From NCBI GenBank assembly GCA_017553625.1, contig JAFZKP010000029.1, forward strand, positions 1 through 64,000: DNA of 64,000 bases, read 5' to 3'. Each line of letters begins with the position of its first letter. The stretch's first letter is position 1. Position numbers and translations under genes: made by a program. Below are positions 7,581 to 16,453 of the stretch, piece by piece. This stretch comes from Bacteroidales bacterium. GTDB lineage: Bacteria > Bacteroidota > Bacteroidia > Bacteroidales > F082. Below the pieces are notes generated by a model, which was not told the DNA's origin, searched no databases, and saw nothing but the letters and a program-made list of their open reading frames with translations.

Positions 7581-9185
7581 ATGAAAAAACTCAAAGCTTT
7601 ATTGTTTTCAGGCATCATTGCCTCAATCATTATTTCTTGCTCGAATAGCGCTTCCAACAAGATGTCGCAATTTGAATTGTCACCTGAATTGGTTCACATC
7701 GACAGCGTCATGCAACAACGACCCGATTCTGCATTTATGATGCTAATCGACACAACCCGTACCGCCAACGCATGCGTTGGCGCAACAGGAAAAAATTATT
7801 ATTTCCTCCTCGTTTCCGAAGCCCTTTACAAAAACGACGCTCCCCAACTGGTTCGCGCTGAACTTCTTGACGCTCTCGCCTATTTTGACAGCGTTTTCAA
7901 AGCTAATCCCAACAACGAAACCGCTGCCCTCCTCTCAGCCCGCTCCCATTACATGAATGGCGTAGGTTTTTATGAAAACGACAGCGTCTTCGAGGCTTGC
8001 CAACAATACTATCAAGCTCTTGAAATAATGCATCCTTTCAATAGCAATCCGAAATTCATGTCTCTGATTCACACTCGTTTGGCAAATATCTATTCTGACA
8101 AATTTCTTATCGAGCCAGCTGTGTTTTTCTACAAAAAAGCCCTTGAATACAAGAAATGCGACCTTCACTCAAACATCGCCAACACCTTGTTTTTCATAGG
8201 CTACGAATTTGAAAAAGGCGAGAAATCCGACAGCGCACTATATTATTACAACATCTCTTTGGAAAACATTTCCGACACAAACAGCCTTTTGTACCGCAAC
8301 GTCATCAACAGGAAGGCGATAACCTTATATTTGATTGATAATGACAGTGATAAAGCGATAAATTCTTTGAAAAACATCATCAAATATGGTGAAGATTATG
8401 AAAAATATGACAGATATTTAGGACTCGGTTATATTTATCTTATTGAAAATCAATATGATACTGCTCTCGTTTATCTTAACGAGGTGTTCAACGACGCTCC
8501 TGATATTTTCCTTAGAACACAAAGCGCAAACCACCTTTACGAGATTTACAACCATTTTGGCGACACCATAAAAGCGGATTCCTACTCACGATTCATCACC
8601 GAGAACACTCCGCCTGAATTCGGTACGAAAGCCGAGGAATGGCAACTAACCAACATGTTTCAGGACTATCTGCAACAAAAACAGCAGCAGGAATTGGAAC
8701 ATCAGAAAAAACGTCACGAAATTACAATAATCCTAATAATCGCATCGACGGTATTGTTAATTGCAATAGCCGTTTTGACTCGCAAAAAATCATCAAATAT
8801 TGAGGGTTACAACGCTTTTATCAACGAGCCTGTTTGCAAATACATTCTCGAAACGGCACACCAACAGCAGTTCAAGTCGAAAATGGATTGCACCATTTAC
8901 AAGGACTATGCCCTCGACAAAGAACAACTTCTGACATTGCGCACCGCCGCCGACAACCATCTTAACGGATTCACGGAGCGTATCCGAAACAAATATCCCG
9001 AACTCACCAACGATGATGTCAACTATTGCATCCTTTATCTTCTCGGTATGAAAGAGCCCGACATTGCCGCATTTATGCAAAAAGCCTACTCCACCGTCAG
9101 CGACCGTAGCCGCAAACTGAAAAAAGTGTTTGACACCAACGGCGACCTCTTAACCATTATGCGAAAATTTGCTGTTAAAAGATAA
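7581..9185 (+). CDS. Membrane-tethered TPR regulator with C-terminal HTH-like domain
   Basis: 534 aa. The N-terminus is a lipoprotein-type signal (IIISC, Cys20). Residues about 50-355 are helical TPR-like repeats that would lie in the periplasm; a single membrane helix (381-399, ITIILIIASTVLLIAIAV) is followed by a cytoplasmic segment whose end (about 465-530) resembles the LuxR-like HTH seen in Bacteroidetes TPR regulators: YPELTNDDVNYCILYLLGM then EPDIAAFMQKAYSTVSDR-SRKLKKVF. This would be a one-component sensor that binds DNA from the membrane. The next gene is a secreted GLUG protein with a matching promoter, and the same pairing recurs at 38229-42156. Either the lipid anchor or an uncleaved signal anchor is possible. 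Target is inferred. Confidence 0.8.
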   Translation: MKKLKALLFSGIIASIIISCSNSASNKMSQFELSPELVHIDSVMQQRPDSAFMMLIDTTRTANACVGATGKNYYFLLVSEALYKNDAPQLVRAELLDALAYFDSVFKANPNNETAALLSARSHYMNGVGFYENDSVFEACQQYYQALEIMHPFNSNPKFMSLIHTRLANIYSDKFLIEPAVFFYKKALEYKKCDLHSNIANTLFFIGYEFEKGEKSDSALYYYNISLENISDTNSLLYRNVINRKAITLYLIDNDSDKAINSLKNIIKYGEDYEKYDRYLGLGYIYLIENQYDTALVYLNEVFNDAPDIFLRTQSANHLYEIYNHFGDTIKADSYSRFITENTPPEFGTKAEEWQLTNMFQDYLQQKQQQELEHQKKRHEITIILIIASTVLLIAIAVLTRKKSSNIEGYNAFINEPVCKYILETAHQQQFKSKMDCTIYKDYALDKEQLLTLRTAADNHLNGFTERIRNKYPELTNDDVNYCILYLLGMKEPDIAAFMQKAYSTVSDRSRKLKKVFDTNGDLLTIMRKFAVKR

Positions 9186-9187
9186 TC

Positions 9188-9205
9188 CGTAACATTCCGT
9201 AACAT
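9188..9205 (+). promoter_or_regulatory. Direct-repeat operator candidate (CGTAAC x2)
   Basis: CGTAACATTC at 9188 and CGTAACAT at 9198, 10 bp apart, placed 15 bp upstream of the -33 TTG. Parallels the repeat at 7510. Confidence 0.6.
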
Positions 9206-9212
9206 CTTTTTC

Positions 9213-9243
9213 TTGACAAAAGCAGATTTTCATCATAATTTTG
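9213..9243 (+). promoter_or_regulatory. Promoter of GLUG protein (TTG-N20-TAATTTTG)
   Basis: TTGACA at 9213 and TAATTTTG at 9236-9243, 20 bp between. Both share the stretch TTTTTCTTGACAAA with the regulator promoter. Confidence 0.7.
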
Positions 9244-9279
9244 TCGTCGAAAATAATGTTGAACATAAAACTTACAGCC

Positions 9280-10647
9280 ATGAAAAAGATTACCTTTATT
9301 ATTATCGCGGTGTTGATGGGATTAACACTCAATGCCAATATCTCCGTATGGGACGGTAGTTATGAAAACTGGGACACCATCCATGAAGGCACTGCTAACG
9401 ACCCAATTCTTATTGAAAACGCCGCTCAGTTGGCTCGAATGTCACAACTAATCTATTGCTCACAAGATCCCAAATATTATAAACTAACAACTGATATAGA
9501 CCTTGACAATAGGAACTGGACTCCAATTGGTGACTTTCCATATATCACTTGTCCAGAGTTTAACGGCTATTTCGATGGCGACAATCACACCATATATAAT
9601 CCATCAAACACCTTGTTTTACACTACTTTTGATGGTTATATTAAAAATCTTACCACAAGAGGCTCCGTGGTTTATCGCGAAGCAGAGTATTATAATTTCG
9701 GTTTAATCACATTTGGGGCTCCGTTGGTCGAAAATTGCCATAATTACTGCGATATTATAATAAATGCGAATTCTTGGATGGAAGCCGGTGGCATTGTCGG
9801 GAAATGTACCTCTATCATAAATTGCAGTAATCACGGGAAGATAATCATCAATGCCAACAATTTAGCCTATTGCTATGCCGGTGGTGTTGCCGGTGGAGCT
9901 TATTCTATTGAAGAATGCTATAACACTGGTGATTTAATTGTTGAAATCTCAAGTTGCAACAAATGTAAAATCGGCGGAGTAAGCGGCACAGTTTCAAATG
10001 TGTTATCAAATAGCTATAATATTGGAAACATTATAGTTAATTGTGAAAATTCCAATGCAGGGGGAATTGTAGGCGATATTTATGAAAAAAATAATCCGTT
10101 AAACGATATTTCCATTAATTCTTGCTATAATGTCGGGAACATCGAGGCAACAAATATCGGTGGAATCATAGCTAATACAAACTACGAAAATATCACAATA
10201 AATGTCGATAACTGTTATTATATCAATACTATAACAAGCATAAATGCTTATGGCACCACCAAATCAGACAATGAGATGAAATCACAAAATTTTGTGGATT
10301 TGTTAAACGCTAATGGTGATTTTTACGCAATGGATGTCCTGAATGCAAACAAAGGTTATCCTGTCTTTCAAAGATATTATTCAGTCGAAGAAAATGATTT
10401 TACAACTAAAATCTCTATTTACCCGAATCCGACAAACGACATTGTAAATATCACCTTTTCCAACAATGCACAATGCCGTTCTATCGATATTTATTCAATT
10501 GACGGTCGCCTCGTTGTGGAGACGTTTCCCGAAACGTCTCCATCGTCAACCATCAACATCGCCAACCTCACCCCTGGTTTATACCTAATCAAAGTGAGAA
10601 TGTCCCATGGAAAAGAATTCATGGAAAAGATTTTTGTGAAAAAATAA
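9280..10647 (+). CDS. Secreted GLUG-repeat protein with T9SS sorting domain
   Basis: 455 aa. Signal peptide 1-19 (MKKITFIIIAVLMGLTLNAN), then a region homologous to the 39763 gene product (WDG...NDPILIENAAQLARMS...DIDLDNRNWTPIGD...FDGDNHTI), at least four GLUG-type repeats (GGIVGKC, GGVAGGA, GGVSGTV, GGIVGDI, each followed by NCxN/SYNxGNI), and a T9SS sorting domain from about 380 (YPNPTND). GLUG repeats form beta-solenoid-like surface proteins and adhesins. The start is placed at the ATG 9280; the longer frame begins with TTG inside the -7 box and cannot be transcribed as a start. An in-frame palindrome (VVETFPETSPS) sits in a loop of the sorting domain. Surface adhesion is inferred from the family. 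Confidence 0.85.
   Translation: MKKITFIIIAVLMGLTLNANISVWDGSYENWDTIHEGTANDPILIENAAQLARMSQLIYCSQDPKYYKLTTDIDLDNRNWTPIGDFPYITCPEFNGYFDGDNHTIYNPSNTLFYTTFDGYIKNLTTRGSVVYREAEYYNFGLITFGAPLVENCHNYCDIIINANSWMEAGGIVGKCTSIINCSNHGKIIINANNLAYCYAGGVAGGAYSIEECYNTGDLIVEISSCNKCKIGGVSGTVSNVLSNSYNIGNIIVNCENSNAGGIVGDIYEKNNPLNDISINSCYNVGNIEATNIGGIIANTNYENITINVDNCYYINTITSINAYGTTKSDNEMKSQNFVDLLNANGDFYAMDVLNANKGYPVFQRYYSVEENDFTTKISIYPNPTNDIVNITFSNNAQCRSIDIYSIDGRLVVETFPETSPSSTINIANLTPGLYLIKVRMSHGKEFMEKIFVKK
10515..10544. repeat. Interspersed palindrome, in frame (copy 5)
   Basis: TGTGGAGACG...CGTCTCCATC; encodes VETFPETSPS in the sorting domain of the GLUG protein, at a different loop from copies 3 and 4. Confidence 0.8.
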
Positions 10648-10703
10648 ATGGCATTAAAATATAAAAGTTAACAACTAAAGTCTAATTACTAAAGACTTTT
10701 TCG

Positions 10704-10711
10704 TATCTTTG
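10704..10711 (+). promoter_or_regulatory. -7 box (TATCTTTG) of the DUF4175-like gene
   Basis: Ends 15 bp before the ATG at 10727; predicts a leader of fewer than 10 bases. No clear -33 TTG. Confidence 0.45.
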
Positions 10712-10726
10712 CAAGTTTGTAGTATT

Positions 10727-13700
10727 ATGTCAAACTCTGCACTGATATCGAAAATCGAGCGCTTCATCAGGAAGTTCTACCTCAACCGCCTCATCCAAGG
10801 TGCGCTGATAGGACTTATCATGATGATTGCCTTATTTTTGATTATCAATGGTATAGAGTATTTTTCATGGCTTCCGCAAAAAGGCCGCCTCGTATTGTTG
10901 CTGCTCTTTGTCCTCGGCACTTTGTTTGTCGCAATTTTCTACTTCGCCATCCCTGTCATCAATCTCATTCGCTTTCGCAAAAAAATGTCGGATGAGAATG
11001 CTGCCGTTATCATTGGAAAATTCTTCCCCGAAATCAGCGACAAACTGTTAAACACTCTACAACTTTCTAATGAGCTTGCACAAGACTCTGACAATCAACT
11101 GCTTATTGCGACAATTGAACAGCGTACCGAGCATTTGAAACCCATCAATTTTTCTAATGCAGTCAATCTGAAAGAGAATTATAAATACCTGAAAATATTC
11201 GGTTTAGCTTTTATTATTTTAAGTATCGCTTTAATTTTCATTCCTGACTTCTCAAAGAAACCTGCACAGCGTATCATCAACTATTCACAGGAATATGTGA
11301 AGCCTTTGCCTTTTGAGGTGCAGCTTTCTGCAACTGAAATCGAGGTTTCACAAGGCAAAGATGCCGAGTTTCGCATCCACGTCACCGGTGAACGCATCCC
11401 GGATGCGTTTTACATCAAATGTAGAGACGATGTGTACATCGTCTCTACCAGAATTCATTTGATGAACCGCCTGAATACCAATGATTTCCGTTTCATCTTC
11501 AAGAACGTTTACCAAAACGAGGAATTTTACATCGAAGGCGGCGACTACCGCAGTCAGATTATAAACCTCATCGTCAGACCTAACCCGACGATGCTGTATT
11601 ACGAGGCAAAACTGACATTTCCGAAATATATCCACCGCAAAAACGAGACCATCAACGGAAAAACGCGCATCATCGTGCCACAGGGCACCGACGTGGAATT
11701 CGTATTCCATACTCGCGACGTTGATTCATTATTCATTACGAATACACAAAATAATTCCGATGTACAGACGCGATTCATCGCGTCTCCTATGGCGAATGAT
11801 GATTCGCCCTTACTATACGTGTACAATCTCAATGCCCTTAAAACCACGAAATTCAACGCTATCTTATGTAATAATTGGAACACCTCAGACCCTATCACCT
11901 TCACCGTCGAGGTCATCCCTGACGCCTATCCCGACATCCAGGTGCAGAATTTCCACGAGGATTTTGCAAAACAGACTTATTATTCCGGTCTGATTGCCGA
12001 CGATTATGGCTTCACCAAACTTCTCTACCATTTTGAAGTCGATGGAAAGCCAAATCAGTCCTTCGTGAAAAACATTCCTATCGACAAGAAAAACACTCGC
12101 ACATCTTTTTATTATAGCATTGATACAGATACACTTACGATTTATCGTGGAGATGAAATAAAATCATATTTCGAGATTTTCGACAACGATGGCATCAATG
12201 GTCCGAAATCAAAACGTTCGGAGGTTTTCTATCTGAGTCTTCCGACCACCGAGCAACTTGATTCAATCGCTGATTCATCTGAAAATCAAATACTTAACAA
12301 CTTAAACCAGCGTTCCGACGAGCTTCAGAATCTGCGCAAGGATATTGAAGACTTGCTTCGTGACCTTATGTCGAAAAAGGAACTCGACTGGAGCGATAAG
12401 GAAAAGATGAAAGAGCTTCTCGAAAAGCAGAAAGAGGTGCAGGAAGAATGGCAAAAAATCCAGGAGGAACAAAAGGAACTTGCTGATTTTATTAAGGAAA
12501 ACGAACTTTCATCGGAAGAATTGATAAAGAAACAAGAGGAGATAAACAAACTTTTCGACGAGGTCATTCCTGACGAGATGAAGAAACTCATGGAGGAAAT
12601 CGAGCAGCTGATGAATGAGATGCCACGCGAGAGGATGCAGGAAATCATGAAAGACCTGAAGAAAAACAACGAGTCACTGCAAAAGATGATGGATAGAAAC
12701 CTATCACTTTTGGAGCAGCTCAAGGTCGAGAAGGACATGAACCAACTCCTCGACGAGATGCAGAAACTCGCCGACGAACTGTTGAACAATACTGACTCTA
12801 TTTCTGCAAAAGACGCTGAAAATCAATTGAATAAGCTTGAAAAAAAACTTGATTCAATAATTGAGAAAAACCAAGGATTAAACGATCCTTTCGACATCAA
12901 CAAAGACGATCAAGCTTTTGATGAAGCCCAGCAAGACCTTGAAGACGCTGAGGAATCCGAAAACGGCAACGACAAAGAAGGCGCAAAAGACAAGAAGCAA
13001 AAAGCCGGCAAGAAGATTAAAGAGATGTCTGAAAGCATGAACAGCATGATGTTGGGCGGAGGAATGGAACAATTGGCGGAAGACGCTCATCTTGTCAGGA
13101 TTTTGCTTGAAAATGTAGTTAGGTCATCGCATGCCGAAGAGGCTCTCATGAAAGAAATTGGCGTGATGAAAACCGACGACCCTACTGTTTCACAAAAGAT
13201 TAGCCGCCAGAAAGAGATTTCTGAAAACTTCGTGATGGTGGAAGATTCTTTACGCAAGATGGCGATGCGTCAGACAAGCATTAAAAACTTCGTTTTCAAT
13301 GAGTTACAGATAATCAACCAGCAGTGTGAGTCCTCCATGCAAGACATTCTCGAACTGAGATTCGGCAGTGCCTCACAGAAACAGCAAAATGCCATAATGT
13401 CGATGAACAACCTCGCTTTGATGCTTGCAGAATCTCTTAACGAAATGGACTCCCAGATGGACGGACAAAGCAGCAGTTCATGCTCAAAACCAGGAAAATC
13501 CAAAGGAAAACAAGGTCAGCCGAAGAGCATGAAAAACATGAAAGACCTTCAAAACCAGCTTGGAGAACAGCTCAAAAAGATGCAGCAGCAGATGCAACAA
13601 CAGCAAAAAGACGGCACTCCTATGCAGAACATGAGCGAGGAGTTTGCACGAATGGCGGCACAACAAGAACTGATTCGTGAAGGCATGCAACAGATTCTCG

Positions 13701-14053
13701 ACGAGATGAAAAAGAACGGCGTTCTCGGCGACGACGGCCTCAACCAGATAATCAAAGACATGGAAAAATTAGAGGAAGACATTGTAAATAAACGCATTAC
13801 GAATCAGACCATCAAGCGTAACAAAGACATAATGTCACGAATGTTGAAAGCCGAAAACGCCCAGCAGGAACGCGAAAAAGAGGAAAAACGCAAGTCTGAC
13901 GAGTATAAAGGTCCTGCCAAAAAACATGACATCGACGAGTTGAGATATGAGGAAAGCATAAAGAAGCAACAAGACTTCCTGCGCACTAATCCAATTGAAT
14001 ATCAACCGTTTTATAAACAAAAAATTAACGAATATTTTATGAAAAAAAAATGA
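10727..14053 (+). CDS. Large DUF4175-like membrane protein with coiled coil
   Basis: 1108 aa. Three predicted membrane segments in the first 180 residues (about 20-45, 55-85, 150-175), a periplasmic or beta-rich middle (about 190-500), and a very long charged helical region (about 520-740) with repeated KE and Q-rich stretches (QMQQQQKD) further on. This architecture and the N-terminus match the DUF4175-type proteins of Bacteroidetes, whose function is unknown. Start ATG 10727 is preferred over the TTG at 10709, which overlaps the -7 box. Two interspersed palindromes are read in frame at residues 232-241 (CRDDVYIVST) and 346-362. The stop overlaps the ybeY start (ATGA), so the two are coupled. 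Confidence 0.8.
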   Translation: MSNSALISKIERFIRKFYLNRLIQGALIGLIMMIALFLIINGIEYFSWLPQKGRLVLLLLFVLGTLFVAIFYFAIPVINLIRFRKKMSDENAAVIIGKFFPEISDKLLNTLQLSNELAQDSDNQLLIATIEQRTEHLKPINFSNAVNLKENYKYLKIFGLAFIILSIALIFIPDFSKKPAQRIINYSQEYVKPLPFEVQLSATEIEVSQGKDAEFRIHVTGERIPDAFYIKCRDDVYIVSTRIHLMNRLNTNDFRFIFKNVYQNEEFYIEGGDYRSQIINLIVRPNPTMLYYEAKLTFPKYIHRKNETINGKTRIIVPQGTDVEFVFHTRDVDSLFITNTQNNSDVQTRFIASPMANDDSPLLYVYNLNALKTTKFNAILCNNWNTSDPITFTVEVIPDAYPDIQVQNFHEDFAKQTYYSGLIADDYGFTKLLYHFEVDGKPNQSFVKNIPIDKKNTRTSFYYSIDTDTLTIYRGDEIKSYFEIFDNDGINGPKSKRSEVFYLSLPTTEQLDSIADSSENQILNNLNQRSDELQNLRKDIEDLLRDLMSKKELDWSDKEKMKELLEKQKEVQEEWQKIQEEQKELADFIKENELSSEELIKKQEEINKLFDEVIPDEMKKLMEEIEQLMNEMPRERMQEIMKDLKKNNESLQKMMDRNLSLLEQLKVEKDMNQLLDEMQKLADELLNNTDSISAKDAENQLNKLEKKLDSIIEKNQGLNDPFDINKDDQAFDEAQQDLEDAEESENGNDKEGAKDKKQKAGKKIKEMSESMNSMMLGGGMEQLAEDAHLVRILLENVVRSSHAEEALMKEIGVMKTDDPTVSQKISRQKEISENFVMVEDSLRKMAMRQTSIKNFVFNELQIINQQCESSMQDILELRFGSASQKQQNAIMSMNNLALMLAESLNEMDSQMDGQSSSSCSKPGKSKGKQGQPKSMKNMKDLQNQLGEQLKKMQQQMQQQQKDGTPMQNMSEEFARMAAQQELIREGMQQILDEMKKNGVLGDDGLNQIIKDMEKLEEDIVNKRITNQTIKRNKDIMSRMLKAENAQQEREKEEKRKSDEYKGPAKKHDIDELRYEESIKKQQDFLRTNPIEYQPFYKQKINEYFMKKK
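11420..11449. repeat. Interspersed palindrome, in frame (copy 6)
   Basis: TGTAGAGACGATG and near-complete complement; encodes CRDDVYIVST in the DUF4175-like protein. Confidence 0.85.
11761..11811. repeat. Double interspersed palindrome, in frame (copy 7)
   Basis: TGTACAGACGCGA...TCGCGTCTCC directly followed by a second palindrome GGCGAA...TTCGCC. The same two-part arrangement occurs in truB at 63305-63356. Confidence 0.8.
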
Positions 14054-14475
14054 TAAAATTTGAAAATATTGATATCGAAATGCCTTCTTTAAACCAACGC
14101 CTTGCAAAGGACTGGATTGAAGAGTTTGTCGCTTCTTACGGCAAGAAAATTGGCGAGTTGTATTATCTTTTCTGCAGCGACGAATACCTTTTGGAGTTCA
14201 ATCAGAAGCGCATGAACCACGATTTTTATACCGACATCGTGACGTTTCCGTTAAACGACTGTGAGGAATATCTCTCTGGCGAGTTTTACATCAGCATCGA
14301 CAGAATTAGAGACAACGCAGCGCAGATGGACAAGCCGTTTAAAGACGAGTTTCATCGTGTTTTGGCTCATGGCGTGCTTCATCTGATAGGCTTCAAAGAC
14401 AAAACCGCCGAGGAGGCGAAAACGATGCGCGCACAGGAGGAAAAATGTCTTACGATGCGACATGAAGACTTTTAA
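14050..14475 (+). CDS. ybeY: Endoribonuclease YbeY (rRNA maturation)
   Basis: 141 aa, usual length. The zinc-binding signature HGVLHLIGFKD (HxxxHxxGxxD) is complete near the C-terminus, and the preceding NHDFYTDIVTFPL block is typical of the family. YbeY matures the 16S rRNA 3' end and helps ribosome quality control. It overlaps the upstream gene by 4 bp and is followed 21 bp later by a parS-like palindrome and mnmG. Confidence 0.94.
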   Translation: MIKFENIDIEMPSLNQRLAKDWIEEFVASYGKKIGELYYLFCSDEYLLEFNQKRMNHDFYTDIVTFPLNDCEEYLSGEFYISIDRIRDNAAQMDKPFKDEFHRVLAHGVLHLIGFKDKTAEEAKTMRAQEEKCLTMRHEDF

Positions 14476-14496
14476 AATCAATGAATTACAAATAAC

Positions 14497-14510
14497 GTTC
14501 CACGTGGAAC
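14497..14510. promoter_or_regulatory. parS: parS-like palindrome 1
   Basis: GTTCCACGTGGAAC, a perfect 14-bp palindrome in the context ACGTTCCACGTGGAACA. It closely matches the bacterial parS consensus TGTTNCACGTGNAACA bound by ParB. A second identical copy is at 16407, on the other side of mnmG. Confidence 0.7.
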
Positions 14511-14519
14511 ATTTGAGAT

Positions 14520-16394
14520 ATGATATTTGAAAAATACGATGTGATTGTGGTCGGGGCGGGCCACGCAGGATGTGAGGCGGCCGCGGCAGCGGCGAACCTC
14601 GGCAACAAGACGCTGCTCATCACCATGAACATGAGTTTCATGGCGGCGATGTCGTGTAACCCTGCCGTGGGAGGCATCGCCAAAGGTCAGATAGTGCGCG
14701 AAATCGACGCCCTCGGCGGTCAGATGGGCATCATCGCCGACAAGACGATGATACAGTTCAGGATGCTTAACAAATCCAAGGGTCCCGCCGTGTGGAGTCC
14801 GCGCGTACAAAGCGACAAGGCTGCGTTTTCAGCCGAATGGAGAAACACGCTTGAACACACCGAAAACCTCGAGTTTTGGCAAGACCACGTCGACGGACTC
14901 ATCGTCGAAGGCGACCAGATAATAGGCGTACACACCATGATGGGCGGCGACGTGTATTCAAAGACTGTGATTCTAACTAACGGAACGTTCCTCAACGGGA
15001 AGATTTTTATCGGAGAGAAGTCGTTTTCAGGCGGCAGAATTGGCGAATCGGCAAGCCACGGAATCACAGAACAACTCGTGGAACTGGGCTTTGAAGCCGA
15101 CCGCATGAAGACAGGAACGCCTGTAAGAATCGACGGCAGGACAATAGATTTCAGCAAACTCGCAGAGCAAAAAGGCGATGAAGACGTGACAGGATTCTCG
15201 TTCATGAACGTGGAAAAACCTCTCAAACAACGCTCCTGCTATATCGCATACACATCGTTGAAAGTGCATGAAATACTGCGCAAGGGATTCGACAAATCGC
15301 CAATGTTCACTGGCAGAATACAAGGCATCGGACCGCGTTACTGCCCGAGTATTGAGGATAAGATCGAACGTTTTGCGGGAAAAGACTTCCACCAGCTCTT
15401 TGTAGAGCCGGAAGGTGCTACAACCTGCGAGTATTATCTCAACGGTTTCAGTTCGTCCCTGCCGGAAGACATTCAGTACGAGGCACTTAGAAACATCGAA
15501 GGGTTTGAAAACGCCAAGATTTTCCGTCCAGGTTACGCTATAGAATACGATTTCTTCCCGCCAGAACAGCTTTATCACAGCCTTGAAACGCGTAAGATTC
15601 ACGGCTTGTTCTTCGCTGGACAAATCAACGGCACAACAGGCTACGAAGAGGCGGCGGCACAAGGTCTTATGGCTGGCATCAACGCTCATCGCCTCATTCA
15701 CGACGATGAGCCTGTTGTCTTGCGCCGTGACGAAGGTTATATCGGCGTCCTCATCGACGACCTCATCACCAAGAGCGTCGACGAGCCTTACAGGATGTTC
15801 ACAAGCCGTGCGGAATACCGTATCTTGCTGCGTCAAGACAATGCCGACGCACGTCTCACACCTCTCGGCTATAATCTCGGTCTCGCATCGCAGGAACGCT
15901 ACAACCGTTTCCTCGACAAGCAACAGCGTGTGCAAGATTTAGTTAACTTGTTGAAAGACAATAACGTAAGCCCAGAAGAAATAAATGGATTGCTGGTTGA
16001 GAAAGACACTCCCGAACTCACGGGCAAGACACGTCTGGCACATGTCCTCACACGTCCGCAGGTGAGCTTGACAGAGATTATAAACCACATTGACTGGTTG
16101 AAATCACAATATGACCTCGCCGACGAGATGACGCGAAGCGTCGTCGAGGAGGCGGAAATTTTGGTGAAATATGAAGGATATATCGACAAGGAACGGGAAG
16201 TAGCCGACAAGCTGAAACGTCTCGAAGACGTGAAGTTGAGCCCTAACTTCGACTACAACGCGCTGCACTCGCTGACGATAGAGGCACGGCAGAAACTGAC
16301 GAAGCACAAGCCACAGACTCTCGGCCAGGCCTCGCGCATCAGCGGTGTGAGTCCAGCTGACATCTCGGTTCTTGCAGTATATTTAGGGAGATAA
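14520..16394 (+). CDS. mnmG: tRNA U34 carboxymethylaminomethyl synthase, FAD subunit
   Basis: 624 aa. The N-terminal dinucleotide-binding motif VVGAGHAGCEAA, the GGIAKGQIVREIDALGG block, and the second FAD motif near GLFFAGQINGTTGYEEAAAQG are all intact. With MnmE it installs the cmnm5 group on the wobble U of certain tRNAs. ATG 14520 gives the standard beginning. The gene is bracketed by two identical parS-like palindromes; mnmG is commonly origin-proximal in bacteria. Probably in one transcript with ybeY. Confidence 0.96.
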   Translation: MIFEKYDVIVVGAGHAGCEAAAAAANLGNKTLLITMNMSFMAAMSCNPAVGGIAKGQIVREIDALGGQMGIIADKTMIQFRMLNKSKGPAVWSPRVQSDKAAFSAEWRNTLEHTENLEFWQDHVDGLIVEGDQIIGVHTMMGGDVYSKTVILTNGTFLNGKIFIGEKSFSGGRIGESASHGITEQLVELGFEADRMKTGTPVRIDGRTIDFSKLAEQKGDEDVTGFSFMNVEKPLKQRSCYIAYTSLKVHEILRKGFDKSPMFTGRIQGIGPRYCPSIEDKIERFAGKDFHQLFVEPEGATTCEYYLNGFSSSLPEDIQYEALRNIEGFENAKIFRPGYAIEYDFFPPEQLYHSLETRKIHGLFFAGQINGTTGYEEAAAQGLMAGINAHRLIHDDEPVVLRRDEGYIGVLIDDLITKSVDEPYRMFTSRAEYRILLRQDNADARLTPLGYNLGLASQERYNRFLDKQQRVQDLVNLLKDNNVSPEEINGLLVEKDTPELTGKTRLAHVLTRPQVSLTEIINHIDWLKSQYDLADEMTRSVVEEAEILVKYEGYIDKEREVADKLKRLEDVKLSPNFDYNALHSLTIEARQKLTKHKPQTLGQASRISGVSPADISVLAVYLGR

Positions 16395-16406
16395 TGTTTT
16401 ATAAAC

Positions 16407-16420
16407 GTTCCACGTGGAAC
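16407..16420. promoter_or_regulatory. parS: parS-like palindrome 2
   Basis: Second perfect GTTCCACGTGGAAC, 13 bp after the mnmG stop, with the same flanking AC and A as copy 1. Confidence 0.7.
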
Positions 16421-16453
16421 AATTTTTAGAAACATCAATAAAATAAAGATATT

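Noticed and set aside
11392..11409. Small palindrome ACGCATCCCGGATGCGT near copy 6
   Set aside because: Short, without the family TGTAGAGACG ends; may be chance in a coding sequence.
15027..15935. 302-aa leftward ORF inside mnmG
   Set aside because: Antisense to a complete, well-conserved gene, with no recognisable motif and no promoter.
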